Source: Gracilaria domingensis (Eukaryota; Rhodophyta; Florideophyceae; Gracilariales; Gracilariaceae). Taken from it: a stretch of 64,000 nt of DNA. Positions within the stretch are counted from its first letter, which is position 1; each line of letters begins with the position of its first letter. The notes under the pieces were generated by a model, which worked only from the letters and a program-made list of their open reading frames with translations, made no database searches and was not told the origin of the DNA. Position numbers and translations under genes: made by a program. The DNA is taken from the NCBI GenBank assembly GCA_022539475.1, contig VCMS01000075.1, positions 62,001 to 126,000 on the forward strand, read 5' to 3'. This document shows, in pieces, positions 11,584 to 22,979 of the stretch.

Positions 11584-13079
11584 GGGTGAGTCCGAAAATT
11601 TCTAGAGTTCTACACGTGACAGCTGTCTGCGAATGACGGTTGCACAAGCATACCGTCCTGTTGCGGGAGTTTAGAAATCTGGTCGGAGTAAGACAATTCC
11701 TGACCAGATTTTTAAATCGTGACCAACCTGAAAGTTTCAAGTAACTGGCGCGTACGTTGTCCCGACAGTATCATATTTATTTACAAACCAGACATAACAG
11801 AACATTCCATTCTGACGGCAAGTACGTCTGCAACTCTTTTCTTCATGCCTTGTCGTTCTGGTCCAAATCTCACATTTCGTTTTCAATCACAACCGTCATC
11901 CTTTAACTCTACTTTATGCTACGAGTACGAGAACGAAACCGTCAAAGACCAAGGAGAGAGTTCAGAGAATCCGCAAGGTGCGTAAAGTATCATCGTCTAG
12001 GCCTTCCTAGGCCGCATTTCCACACAACCCCGTGGCGACATTTGCTTGGTTTTGGCTCTGATGCAGAATTGCTTGTGGCGACAAGCTTCCTGCGCACTTC
12101 ATTCTTCCTAGATTTGCTACCATGGTTTTACAACAGACAAAAGAGTACCACGCATGGCTCTCCATTCCGGAAATCTAACTCCAGAGGAGGTTGGAAACTG
12201 CTTCTGGAAACTGAAGATCTCCTGGGACTGGTACTTTGGCAATTGAAAAGCCGAGATGTCGATTATTATGTATGTCCTGTGTTCGGAATCACTTCATCTA
12301 CGCTTGGAGAATGGTTAAAATAGGGGATGAAAGTCATGAGTGCTGTCGTTTGTGATCGAAATCTAGTTTCGTTTCGTATCAAATGGCTAATTGCGTCAGA
12401 AATGAAAGACTCTTGCAAATTGCTTGAAAAGACTCGATTTTATGGATACGAATTACGTGGGGTGTTTGCCATAAGCGACTGAGCGAGGTTGCGCGTTCCA
12501 GATTTCGAAGACCCGATGACGCAGAATGCCTTTTAAAACGCCATGACAGAACGATTTCAATGTACAAACCTGCTTGTTTGGAACTTCCGTGAGGAAATCA
12601 TTCACGCCGCTCTTAACTTCCCTAACAGCTGGCAAGATAGTCGATTGGCATATAGTTTTGGGCTGTACTGGCCTCCATTAGCATTGTACTCCTTTAATCC
12701 TCCTAGTTCCGCGGCACTGCGAAACCAGGAGGAGTAACGGAGCAACGGTGCTTGGCGAGAAGGCGTTTGTGAATTACAGGTGGACAGGAAAGGTTCTGAG
12801 TGCCCGAAACGTTAACGAATGGATACACTTGCTGGATTTGAACGTATTTGTGGCAGTGGAGCTATTACTACAGCGCATATACTCGAGTGAGAGGCAAAGC
12901 GCTGAGTAGGGTGCTCGTGGCATCAAGGCTCCCTTCCGTCGTATGACGAGTACCCTTCCCGGTGATCATTACAAGGGTGGGCAACTCTTAAGCCTTGCAG
13001 CCCATTTTCTGAACTACCGGACTAAACGTTTCAGTTTAAATCAAATTGCGTCCGTATACGGTAGATTTCAAACCCCGTA
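11584..13079 (+). mobile_element. PIF/Harbinger element, copy 1, truncated and decayed
   Basis: The left end gggtgagtccgaaaatttct, preceded by ACT (11581-11583), aligns with the left end of the complete copy at 57771, also preceded by ACT. A hairpin around 11676-11713 and the 25-base run ending ...caagtaactggcgcgt (11728-11752) are shared with that copy (57861-57936). The transposase reads from about 11916 to 13079 in the order of copy 3, with RPHFHTTPWRHL, RGVFAISD and LLVWNFREEIIHAALNFP recognisable. It is broken by several stops and shifts, for example TAG near 12320, TGA near 12480 and TAA near 12534. No myb-like second gene and no right terminal repeat follow; sequence similarity ends at the end of the transposase. 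Clearly older than copy 3. Confidence 0.8.
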
Positions 13080-14085
13080 AAACAATCTACAAGTATTGTC
13101 AATGTTCGTCAGAGCGTCGCGAACATCACGAACACAAATGGAGCTCTCTTTTAATTGTTTCCGCCAGTAGAGCGTCATAAAGTAGTCCCTATAAGCGTCG
13201 GATGTGGTCTGCAGCTACCGCCACAGCGTTCTTTCCGTACTTCTTTTCTGACAGCTCAGAGCCGCTCTGCAAGCTCATACATTGCGTGCATCTTTATGCC
13301 CATTACCACGGCGGCAGCGCCCGACTGCGGCTCCTAATGCAGCTTCTGCTGCTGCAACCCCGACCGCGCCGGCGTGGGCGGTAGGCGGAGGCTGTGGCTG
13401 CGGCTGCGTTCGTGGATCGCCCGCGGCGGCGCGTTGCGCATGCAAGCGGCGCGCGATGCTCACACTGGAAAGTGCTCCGAGGTCAGAGGCGCAATGCCCA
13501 CCACCAGGTCACTGGGCACCGCATTTATGGCATCGCGACTAGCTTTGCGCGGTGCCGACATGGAGCCGGACTCTTAGTTGCGCACCGCTCGCCCGAAGGA
13601 CGTCTGCGGCACGCCGGGGCGCGGGAGGCACGTGGGAGCGGGCTGCGGTGACGCGTATTTGGAATGCGGCGGGTCATGGACGCGTGCGACGATTTCGATC
13701 GCGCGCGCTGCGCCGGCTGCTCGTGCGGCAACGGAGGTGGTCGAGGTGGCATCCGCACGCCGTGCCGGCGTGAGATGCGGTTCAGCGTTGGGGGCGTCGG
13801 TGGCGCCCGATTTAGATACGGAGGCGGAGGTGGTGGATCTTACGAGCTTTGCGGTCTGCGCGCGAGCTTCAAGCATCCGTGGCGCAGCCGCACAAGTTGT
13901 GCTGCTGCGCCACCGACGCCGCGGCGGCGCCGTCGCGACGCACGACAGGCGACTCGAGGGCGTCGACACGGCGCTTGGTGGTGCAGGGCAGCACCACATT
14001 GCGAAGTCGGTACGGGTCTGACAATCTAAATTCGGTCACATTGAAACGTCTGGCACGCTCCCGTATTGGGTATCTCCTTTTAAAG
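13080..14085 (-). other. GC-rich block, probably debris of a host gene
   Basis: From about 13270 to 14030 GC content jumps well above the flanks and all frames become Ala/Arg/Pro-rich, so open frames mean little. On the minus strand several segments look protein-like: RLSDPYRLRNVVLPCTT near 13960-14010 and a run of Ala, Thr, Ser and Val at 13650-13900. This suggests a decayed GC-rich host gene read leftwards. No family recognised. Confidence 0.3.
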
Positions 14086-14089
14086 GCCA

Positions 14090-14440
14090 AACCGACAATG
14101 GAGCCTGTCCAGCAATGCTACAAGGCTGATTTTGATTTCCCTTTCGGGCTCAGCTCTCATTTTGCCCTGGAGACTACGTCTTTTTAGACCGCCCCCCGCG
14201 TAAAACAACGGAGACTGCGGAGGAAGAAGGTTTCTCCCGCAAGCTTCTTCCTAGGACAAGTGGTCCCTTTCGGGTTGTCAAAGCTAGGGCGAGCTGAAGC
14301 TCTTTATTACTGAAGAAAGCAGAGGCCCGTTACGAATTCCCGCCATGGGTACGACCGCGACGACGGACCGCACTCGTTAAATTGTTCAAGTCCGACTCGG
14401 GAGGCGCTGAAGAGAACTCATCCTCCGAAGACACGTGAAG
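14090..14440 (+). mobile_element. Ty3/gypsy pol remnant (region after the integrase)
   Basis: Around 14160-14290 the plus strand encodes GDYVFLDRPP followed about 25 residues later by GPFRVVKA. That spacing is typical of the end of Ty3/gypsy polyproteins, downstream of the integrase core (GDxVxVxRP... GPFxV). It is a fossil with several breaks; no integrase core, RT or LTR pair was found in the window, so it is a fragment and its original ends are unknown. Confidence 0.5.
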
Positions 14441-17345
14441 CGTACGGAGCTGAACAGGACCATCGCCCACCAGGGAACCTGGCTACCTATTGAGGGATTA
14501 ACAGCCGTGAGAACGGGGACACGATAAGACCCGTCCGGGACATGTGAGTAGTCCTTCGACAGCCGCTAGCAGATGGCTGGACGCCAGCGATTCGCAGCCC
14601 CCAGCAGGGTCAATGAAAGTTGTCTTTCGGTCCAACGCGATTGGTTTCGAAGCGCAGCGTCCCCATGAGATGTAGTAGTTTCTACAGAGACCGAACAAAT
14701 GCGCAGCGTGGTATCTACGCAGGATAAACAGCGGCCCTATGGGATAACTGGAGAAGGGGAGGATTGCCTTTTGGGATATTGACTCCTCTACAGAAGTTGT
14801 GCAGGTCAGGAGTCATTACGGACCCAGTCGGGGATCACTGCCTCGCTCCACCGTGGCGTCTTTACCGTACCTTTAGTGACCTCACAGGAAAGTGCTGCGC
14901 CCCGTAACGCCTTGTGCGTCTACTAGCTTCTCCTTGAAAGGACAGTCTGCTACCCAACTACGGGATCTACTCATGATTCCGATCATGGCGTATCACCCCC
15001 TCTGGGACGTTCGAGTTTGGTTAAATTTTGTTCTTTCTCGCATGGCGTCGCTAGACTCTGCGTGGGATTATTGCGTTATGGACCGACTTAAAACCCGGCT
15101 TTGGCCCTATTTTACCTAAATGGGACCATGATCGGTTTGGACATAGTTTCTGGTGATAGTTATCACACGGTCGACCCAAACGGGATTTTCCGCTTTGGCG
15201 CTCGACATGGCGCATCGCTCGCTCGCGTTTTGCAGGGATTATAAGAGTCGAAACTCCAACACTCCCATGTGCCTGCAGCCGGTTTTGAATTGGTCGACTT
15301 CGGACGACCGGCCAGGGGACGGTACTGCTGTGATCTCTACCTCGCTCGTTCGCGGTCGCACTCGTTCTTGATCCTCTCGGGATTTATTTCTTCTGTAATT
15401 CGTCTCGCGCTGTTTCGGTCAGCCGCAGCGCTCGTGCGCTCGTGTTTCACCCGGGTTAGACTTCGAGTAAGGCAAAAAGTGGTTGGCCCAGTTGATTTAG
15501 TGTGCTGGTCTTGTTGTCATTTAGGTTACTTTAGGGCACTCATTCACTCGTCTTGTAGCTTGTGACATCCACCCGAAATGGGATCTTGGTGGACTTGAAA
15601 TTGTTGTTCAGTGGGGACTGCAATCACGGTCGTTCGCCGAATAGGCATCTTTAGCCAGTCTCGGAACCAGGCCAGGCCTCAGAAGGGGAGTCTGTAGTGC
15701 AGTGAGAGGTACCGCCCTGACGGGTTCATAGCACAGGGTAACATTTGGGTGCTGTACGTACGCTTCATATCTGATATGGGGGTTCAGGTGCCTATTCTGT
15801 GCTATATTTGGCAAAATGTGGTATATAAGTCGTATCTGCATCGCATATGTGCCGTATGAGTGCCTGGTGCATGACGTAGGATTGCAGATGTAACGGAAGA
15901 AAAAAAATAATAATTTTGGTGGTGCGGGATACCATCCATAAACCAACCATGTGCACGCCATAGATACGACACGCATACGGCGTACATCTGCTTTTCGCCC
16001 ATGTCAGCCACATAGTAGACAATTTAACCCATTCCTGAGGCACAGATAGTCCATATACCACCCAAGTGATTACTGTGGAGCAATCCCAGAAAGGGAAAAG
16101 CCACCGAGGCAGTTCGAATCCCCGCTCTCAAGAGAGGTTCGCACAGCGACAGCGCACCCCGTATCCTCCGGTGTGGGTGTAAATCCACGAGAACTTCAGG
16201 CTATACCACAGGGATGAGAAAGAACGCCCGAACGGGAAAAAGGCCAGGAAAGGCGGACAGAGTAGTGTAGATCGTAGCGGACTAATGATGGTATCTGTAG
16301 CCATATGTAGACATCCAAAGGTGGAACAACCAAATAGAAATAGGCGGTAATGAACCAAACCAATGGTAAAAACAAAAGAAAGAACAGAAACAAACCCAAG
16401 TACTGGGGCGCAGAGAAAGTACCGGTCGGTAAACAGATATGTGTGCACTCCACGAGGCACAAGAAAAACAAATGAAAAACAAGACAAATGATGGTATGCA
16501 ATGCGTGCACTCTCCTGGTTGGAGCCTGGAGATAACTAGACCGTGCTGCGGTAACTCGCTCCGCGAGGAGTTGGAGTTGTCGCGCAGGCGAAATAGTTAG
16601 AGCGGCACACCGGGTTACCTTTACTAGGTTGGTGATGGCGGTGAGCCATCACTTAAGTAGTAGAATTAGCGGCCCTGTAGAGGGTTATCAAAAATATCTA
16701 ATTATAGATTATTCTAAGCACCTCATGTGCACCTCCCGTCCCGGGCAGTCCTGACAGTGGCGGACCAAAACCCACGGGGTATTTCTAAAAATTATGAAAA
16801 GATTCACTCCATCCAAACAACCAAATAGTGGTACACATGTACACATTCCGGGTCCGGATCCACGTCATCGTGCCACTCATAACCTCGAGTTCCGCCTCGA
16901 TGGGCGTCTCCATAAGTTATGATTGCCACTACCGAAACGGTATCCCTGAGGAGGGTTTGCTCTACAATTACCAGGGTAGTAGTAGTTTTTTTAGTTAGTG
17001 TGAGTATGGTGCACCTTGGGGTTCCACACGTGTTGGGTTGTGGCAGTTGTCGTGTCACCCTTCGGTAACCCCCTCATAAGTAGATAGCTTATTATTTTTG
17101 ACAGATGGCTACTGCCCGTGGGAGGTGTACTTAAGCATCTCTCGCTGGGCAGAGCTCACCGTGGTAAACCTTAGGAAACCTCTAGCCAATATCCCCAAAG
17201 GATCATTCTTCCGTCACTACCGGTGCTCCACGCCTATCTCGTGGCCCGTTGTTAGCGTCCGTTGAGTGCTCCTTCGTTTCGGCTTGGGTGCTGCGCAATT
17301 CTTTCCCGAACCAGGGCATAGTAAGTTGTCCCAGCTGACGCTGTA
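14441..17345. other. Stretch without a recognised gene; possible old LTR and an inverted repeat
   Basis: This follows a gypsy pol remnant, so part of 14.5-16.5 kb may be its 3' LTR, but no second copy exists in the window to prove it. Frames at 15608-16061 and 16128-16510 (minus) are rich in Phe, Tyr, Cys and Leu and look like chance. An imperfect inverted repeat of about 35-40 bases pairs 16719-16758 (core gcacctcccgt) with about 17098-17137 (core gggaggtgtac), enclosing about 340 bases; it may be a small foldback element. A short 8-bp hairpin gtgatggc/gccatcac lies at 16634-16654. Confidence 0.3.
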
Positions 17346-17985
17346 CTATACGTGTGCGCGCGGCGTCTTGGCGACTACCATGACAGCAGAGATGCCTTTG
17401 TCCAGCCGAGGCATGATTCCCGCGCGCTCGCAATGCACCTCTCGCAGCGCGTCGTAACGCAGAGCCAACTCGTTTACCAGCGTGCCGCCCCAGTTGCAGC
17501 ATGCAAGATCGCACATCATGCAGGGCAGAATGTCACCCAACAGCAGGTTCTCTTCATCATACAGCACGGCGTCGCGCAGAGCCGTGGCGACGGCACGCGC
17601 GCACTATGGCTGCTGCTGGCGCTGGAGCGCAAGGGGCATCTGCTTCGCCGCGCCTTCCTGCGCGCGAACGGGCGGGTGCTCGCCGCCGCGCACGAGCGCG
17701 ACCCTCCGCTACGCCAGCACGCGACCGCCGTGCTGCGCCCCTTCGTAAGCCACATTGCACTGAGCACCTCGCAGCTAGACGTCGCCGCTGTCGCCGTGTG
17801 CCGCTGTAGGGCGAGGCGCTCACTGACGTGGAGATGCTTTCTGTCGGCGTCATTTCCCTGTATCGGCCTGTGCTCGGCAGGCAGCATGCAGCGTTGCGCG
17901 CCCCTGACGCCAAGCATGTCACGACCGACTACGAGAGCACGCGCGATCCGCCTTTCATGCTGCCGCACTTGATCGCGCTCAGGCT
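17346..17985 (-). other. Second GC-rich block with coding-like minus frame
   Basis: On the minus strand, 17346-17600 reads VATALRDAVLYDEENLLLGD and continues for about 75 residues in balanced, non-repetitive composition, ending near a stop at about 17344. Right of 17580 the plus strand frame (TRALWLLLALERKGHLLRRA...) instead looks more protein-like, with helical, armadillo-like spacing. The two readings face opposite ways, so this is likely a junction of two host-gene fragments. No function can be assigned. Confidence 0.3.
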
Positions 17986-18103
17986 GCCACACGCGTATGT
18001 GCTACCAATTCGTGCATGAGCTCATCGATCACTCAGGCCAGTGGCTGCGCGAGAGCGTGTTTGAGAGCAGGCACTCAGGCAATCAATTTTTCCAACATGA
18101 ATG

Positions 18104-19951
18104 TTAACCCCTTACGCACTGAAATTTTATGTCTACATATGTAGACATAAGAAGTAAACCTGATTGGTTCACAGTATTTCCAATTGGTCGTCCGCGTGCC
18201 AGGTGGTTATGATTCTCATGTATACAATAGCAGACATAAGCTAATGGTCGTTTACTGGCTCTTCGAAAGATGTTGACTGAATGCTACCAATTGGTAAGTA
18301 CAATTTGGAGCTGTGTTGCCCCGATAAAAGCCATGCTTGCAAGAGAGTAGCGTAATTTGCATCGCACATTGTCAAAGCTGTATCTCCCACAATCACACCC
18401 AAACTGTGTGCATCCCACACATTCAAAGGACTGTTGAAAGCTCGGTGCCAGGACTGGCCAACCGCCGAAATAATGGGACATCCCACCAGCATTAGTTTCA
18501 TCACTACTCCAAAACAAAACCCTTAGCCAGCATATATCTGCGCCTTCTACTTTGTTGCCGGTTTTGAATACATCGGAAGATCCAACGGTGTCATCCAACG
18601 AAAGAGAATGTAACTTTGGTGATGTCGCAGAACAGTACTGTGAGGAGAATGACCCTGAAGAGTTTGTTGTTTCTGAATTAGGCGCAAACGAAGAATTGGA
18701 TCTTTAGAACTCCGTGTCCTACTGCACTAATTAGCAAGAACGAAGCGGATTGCACTTGGCGAGAGAAGCGCTTATTAAGAGAGCCATATGAACACCGACG
18801 TGAACTAAGACTTTTTATGCTTTTTCTCAATGGAAGTTACCTCAATTGCATCAGAACATGGACCAGCAACGAGCTTCGTAGACGCGGAAAACGCACAAAG
18901 CCATTGCGGAAAGACGAACTACTGGCGTATCTAGGACTTGAGCTGGCCTCGTCAATACAGAGGATGACTAAGCTCCGAAATTATTGGTCCTAAAATGATC
19001 TATTGGGGAACTCCTTCTTGAAGAAGGTTATATGACGTGATATGTTTCTAAACATTCGATCAGCACTACGAATTCATCCAGCTTACGGTCATGATGTTGC
19101 ATGCACTGATCGCTTGTGGCATTTTCGACAACTTTTGGAGGACTTCGCTCGAAATGCGGCTACTCTCGCCATTCCGGTAGGTATCAGTTCACTAGATGAA
19201 AATACTGTGCGATGCAAAGCTTGCACCAGAGCTCGGTCTTACATGAAGTCTAAGCCCGTCAAATTTGGGATACGATTCTACGCGGTTGTAGGTTGGGCGC
19301 ATGCATATCTACTCAGTTTTCAAGGCAATGGCTCTGGCAATAAAAAGTGAACAAAGACCTGTCCAGAGGAACACCAACATTTTTCAGGATCTCAGAGGAG
19401 CCGTAGACCGTAACGTTGACGGCAAACTGGTGCCAAAGTCATCTCCACCTGCACTTTGGCGTTCTTAAATTGCCCATCAAACCCGTCTTTACCCAACGAA
19501 GGAGAATAGTCGTCTTGTTTTCATAGGCAACTTTTACAACCGACACTTGCTAGCAAAGCAACTTCAAGTTCTGGGCTACAACGAGTGCAAGGTACTGGGA
19601 ACAGTGAGGTTTAATAACATCAATGGCGTAAACCGTCCAGCTTTAAAGGAAGCCATCGAAAGTTTAAAGCAAGCTCAACGTGGAGAATGGAGGTTAGTGC
19701 AGGTGCATGAGAAAGCCGAGAGTGCAAGCGATCCGAGCGTTGTGGCAGTCAAGACTGGGTTTATTGTTTTCAAGGACCGATCGGTCGTTTCGTTTTACAC
19801 GAACCACCTGGCATATGCGCCAAGAGAAAGAATCCATTCGATGGACGAACATTCTATCAAATGCGTACATGGGCTTGCGACGCCTCCCTATAAACCTTGG
19901 TTACGACCCATTTGGCAGCGAGTGAAGTCCGAAAAATGTTCAAAAAATTAA
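18104..19951 (+). mobile_element. piggyBac-like element, left portion
   Basis: The element begins at TTAA (18104-18107) followed by CCCCTTACGCACTGAAA, matching the piggyBac rule of TTAA plus CCC. Behind it is a perfect 24-base palindrome, TTATGTCTACATATGTAGAC and its completion, at 18127-18150. The same end in inverted form occurs at 38240-38289 before another TTAA. A related half motif, caatagcagacataag, lies at 18225-18240. Transposase pieces run from about 18600 to 19951 on plus. The cysteine-rich C-terminus and the right end are missing here, so it is a truncated or rearranged copy. Confidence 0.75.
18600..19951 (+). pseudogene. piggyBac-like transposase (DDE_Tnp_1_7 type), broken
   Basis: Recognisable segments in order: ELLAYLGLELASSIQRMTKL (18918-18977, the helical lead-in); then frame 19042-19350 with LWHFRQLLEDF, VGISSLDENTVRCKA and KPVKFGIRFYAVVGW; then frame 19547-19951 with LQVLGYNECKVLGTVRFNNI and RSVVSFYTN. 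These correspond to the piggyBac core that carries three Asp residues. The Asp of SLDENT is visible. There are stops near 18705, 18990 and 19350 and shifts between segments. The product would cut at TTAA and reinsert without footprint. The start is not certain, since the first 100 codons are eroded. Confidence 0.75.
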
Positions 19952-21118
19952 ATATGTGGCCAAGATGTAGGCACAATGTTGTCTCATGTCTCGAACCAAT
20001 TTTCAAAAAAACAATTCATGGTACCGTTAATGGTCGAATTTACACCGCAACGGCAGGGCGACTACTGAAGCCGTTTCTGGCCCATATTTGGTATGTTCGA
20101 TATCATTGAGAATGGTCCACAATTCGGACGCTCGGCAGCCGCGATGATATATGGATACCTCTGCCAGTAATGCTGTGTTTGCATGGTCAGTGTCAGGCCC
20201 ATAGACTGGCTCCGGCATCGAACCGTGTGTGGAGCTGTCTGCCATGGCAACGATTTAGCTCTACAAGGCTAGCAGGATTGCAGACGCATCACAACGACAC
20301 AAGGATTTGCAGCTTGTACCAACGCCTCTCATGATCTTGTGGGCAGGAGACACCCGTTTGAAAAGGTTGTGTAGTTGGACATCCCTTGCGGGAAGCCATA
20401 CCAATCTCCTCACTTTCCTTACACACACATGTTGACAAGAATGGAGGAGAGTGCGTCAGCAGCGAAAGACGGGGGCTATCGCCATGCTGCCTCTGCTACC
20501 ACATCTCGACATGTACATCTTCTTGATTTGATAGCACCGCAGATAGCTCAGCCCGAGCAACCTCTCTCTCTCTGACCAGGCAGGAAATAATTCAGTACAA
20601 GAGCGCCAACCGTTTCTCCACAATCTCCTCAGCACAAACCGCTGAATGATGATGATACCGAGACGGAAGGAATGTTCTGAGGATCTCAGCGTCAGTTCGT
20701 TAGGATTTGCGAGTTGTCCCTTGGTCAAAACCAAGCGCACGTTGGAGAAGGTGAAGAGACTGGATGAGAGGACTGTGCTCAAAGCGACTACTGTTCCAAA
20801 TGAAAGCTAGATCTAGCACCAAATTGTCAACGCTTGATTCACAATGTTCGTTCTTTGTCCGCTTGAGATTCTCGGAGTGCAAGCAGTTCACAATGTGAAC
20901 TTGACATGACGCCATTCACCAAATTTGTGCTCTGTTTGGGACAGCCTGGTCAGATTAACCAGCCACGGACACTAGCCGATACGGCTATACGAGCGCATAC
21001 CAAAAGGCAAGCTAGTTCACCTTCGATGACCCATAGACTCGCCCATCTTACTCCCCATTGGCATTATTTCGTCTGTTTGTGCTAAAGTTGCATCAGCCCA
21101 CAAGAGCTCTCCACCAGC
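19952..21118. other. Stretch without a recognised gene
   Basis: Small frames only (20027-20250 and 20456-20915 on minus, 20375-20575 on plus). A short CT run lies near 20561-20574. The right end of the piggyBac element to the left should lie here but I do not see a CCC-TTAA terminus like that at 38286. Confidence 0.3.
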
Positions 21119-22258
21119 ATGATGATCCTCGTTTTTATGCTCTCGCTGCTGTCGACTGCGCTTTGGCTTGTTACAAAGCCCCTGCATCCGCTCCATCTTT
21201 TTCGGCGAGCAGCCCCCCTCCTTGTCTCAAGTCGAATATAACGCCGGAATCTGGACTCAGAACGATCTACTAGCATCCGCAATCAAGCTACCACAAAACC
21301 CAAAGCTTGTGTCACCAGAAACTGCATTTGTTCGCGATTCTGACTGCAAGATATTCGTCACTGACGCGCGTGGAATCATCTGGACCGTAGCTCAAAACAG
21401 GTCAGCATATAAACCTTACGCAGTTACTGGGGGTGCATTGCTAGGCGGTGTTTTCGATCCCTAAACTGGGGCCCTCTATGTATGCGACTCTACACACGGC
21501 CTTCTTCGGGTGCCGCCCGATCCGAGCAAAGCTCATACAGAGATTGTGGCTCCTGCATTGTCGTCCGATCCATTAGATGAAATCACCTATTGCGATGACG
21601 TACATGTAACCTCTGATGGTAAAGTGTACTTCACATCTGCCACGAAGCTGTTCCCACAACGCGACATGCATAGCCGTCATTCTAACACGTACGGAACATA
21701 TGTCACAGACGTCTTGTACGGCTCTCCATCTGGGCGCGTACTTCTGTATGATCCAGAAACAATGGAAACCACACAACTTCCAGACGGTATAGCCTTTGCC
21801 AACGTAATTGCGGTACATCCTAGCGGCGACTACGCCCTCTTTGCGGAACCTACCACCATGAAAATTTGGAAGCTATGGCTCCGAGGTGACAAGTGTGGCG
21901 ATAGACAAGTGCTGGTAGAACTGCTAGGATTTTCTGATGGATCTCATATGACTCTGCGGGAAAGCAGTTTTGGGTAACCCTCTACGGCCCGGCAGTGTTC
22001 ATATCACGACTGGTCTCGCGAGTGCCGGATTTTATCCGCCGACTTGCTGCAAATCTTCCTCCGAAGCTTCTAATTCCCAGCAAGCCTGCCAGCATGGTGG
22101 CAGCTATTGATGAAGAAACGGGAAAAGTGAGCGTACAGTATGGTGACCCATCCAAGACTCATGGATTGGTTGCAACGGCTCATCGATGTGGAGACGACCT
22201 ATGGCTGGGTATCCTTCATGGGAGCACAATTTCTCGCTTTCGACTACCCGACACTGCG
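21119..22258 (+). pseudogene. Strictosidine-synthase-like six-bladed propeller protein, broken
   Basis: Starts at ATG 21119 with a hydrophobic anchor, MMILVFMLSLLSTALWLV, typical of type II membrane members (plant SSL proteins, animal APMAP). Blade-like segments follow: NPKLVSPETAF, FVTDARGIIW, GALYVCDS, EITYCDDVHVTSDGKVYFT, SGRVLLYDPETMET, GIAFANVIAVHPSGDYALFAE, FWVTLYGP and DLWLGILHGSTISRFRLP. The family includes strictosidine synthase, but most members are hydrolase-like proteins of unclear substrate, usually of about 350-420 residues. The gene has at least two frameshifts, near 21225 and near 21955, and one in-frame TAA at 21462-21464 where a GALY segment follows directly. The order of segments is complete, so this is a fairly young pseudogene of a host gene. 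Confidence 0.75.
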
Positions 22259-22979
22259 TAGGGACGACAAACCATTGCCACAAGCTGTCCGCTGCCCCGT
22301 ATGCGTAAAGGGCCCGTACGCCTCATGGCCATTGATGATGAATCAGTCACGAAGATGTTAATTGTCGAAAACTCTGCAACGTCACCCACAAACACATGAA
22401 TTGCATACAGGCAAGAGTGCGAACACTTGACTCAGGAGAAGACGACAAAACGTATTATACTTCGCCGTGGATATCGCTAATTCGCGAAGTACAGTACTCA
22501 GCAGAAAGGGATGCCCAAGAGTTACAAGTGTGACGTTGGGTGGCCCTCTCTCTGAAGAAAGACTAAACCTTTAGTCTTGAGATAGTGAGTTACATTGATT
22601 CGAAGGCTAAGAAGGCCTGGAACAAGGAAGCGCCAGAATGTTCGGTGCATTTTCCGGTGCAGCGACAATGTCGCATTAAGATGCACACATCGAAGCTGCA
22701 GTTCACCAGCATGCTACTAATCAAGTCTGCCAATAGTTTACATCCATGGAAGATCGAGGCTTTGCAGTCTGTCTAAGAAACAAGTCAGGGTAAGACAATC
22801 AGGGCTCGATTTCGAATGATATTATTGCGGTGTCATACATCCAAGTACACTGTTCCAGATGAAAACGCAGTGATAAACTCTCCCTTGGCAGATCTTATAT
22901 TTGAAAACCTTTGAACTCGGTTCTGTTTCTCCACAGGTGAAATACGCGCTCTCCAGTTGCTTCCGATAACTACGCGGTC
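22259..22979. other. Stretch without a recognised gene
   Basis: One 63-residue plus frame (22585-22776), Lys/Ser-rich and not recognised. This is the spacer between the strictosidine-synthase-like pseudogene and the tail-to-tail proline-rich gene. Confidence 0.3.

Noticed and set aside
13275-14030. Several Ala/Arg/Pro-rich open frames as genes.
   Set aside because: All six frames are open by GC bias; none has a motif.
14460-14990. Fragment of large-subunit ribosomal RNA, prompted by phrases such as 'atgggataactggagaag'.
   Set aside because: The surrounding text does not follow the conserved rRNA core and no second conserved block is present.
16128-16510. Small membrane protein genes from Phe/Leu/Cys-rich minus frames.
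   Set aside because: Three overlapping frames give the same hydrophobic look because the plus strand is A-rich; no start context or motif.
17592-17800. Armadillo-repeat protein on plus.
   Set aside because: Only one helix pair is seen and the GC bias makes Ala/Leu/Arg runs common; kept only as a note in the GC-rich block.
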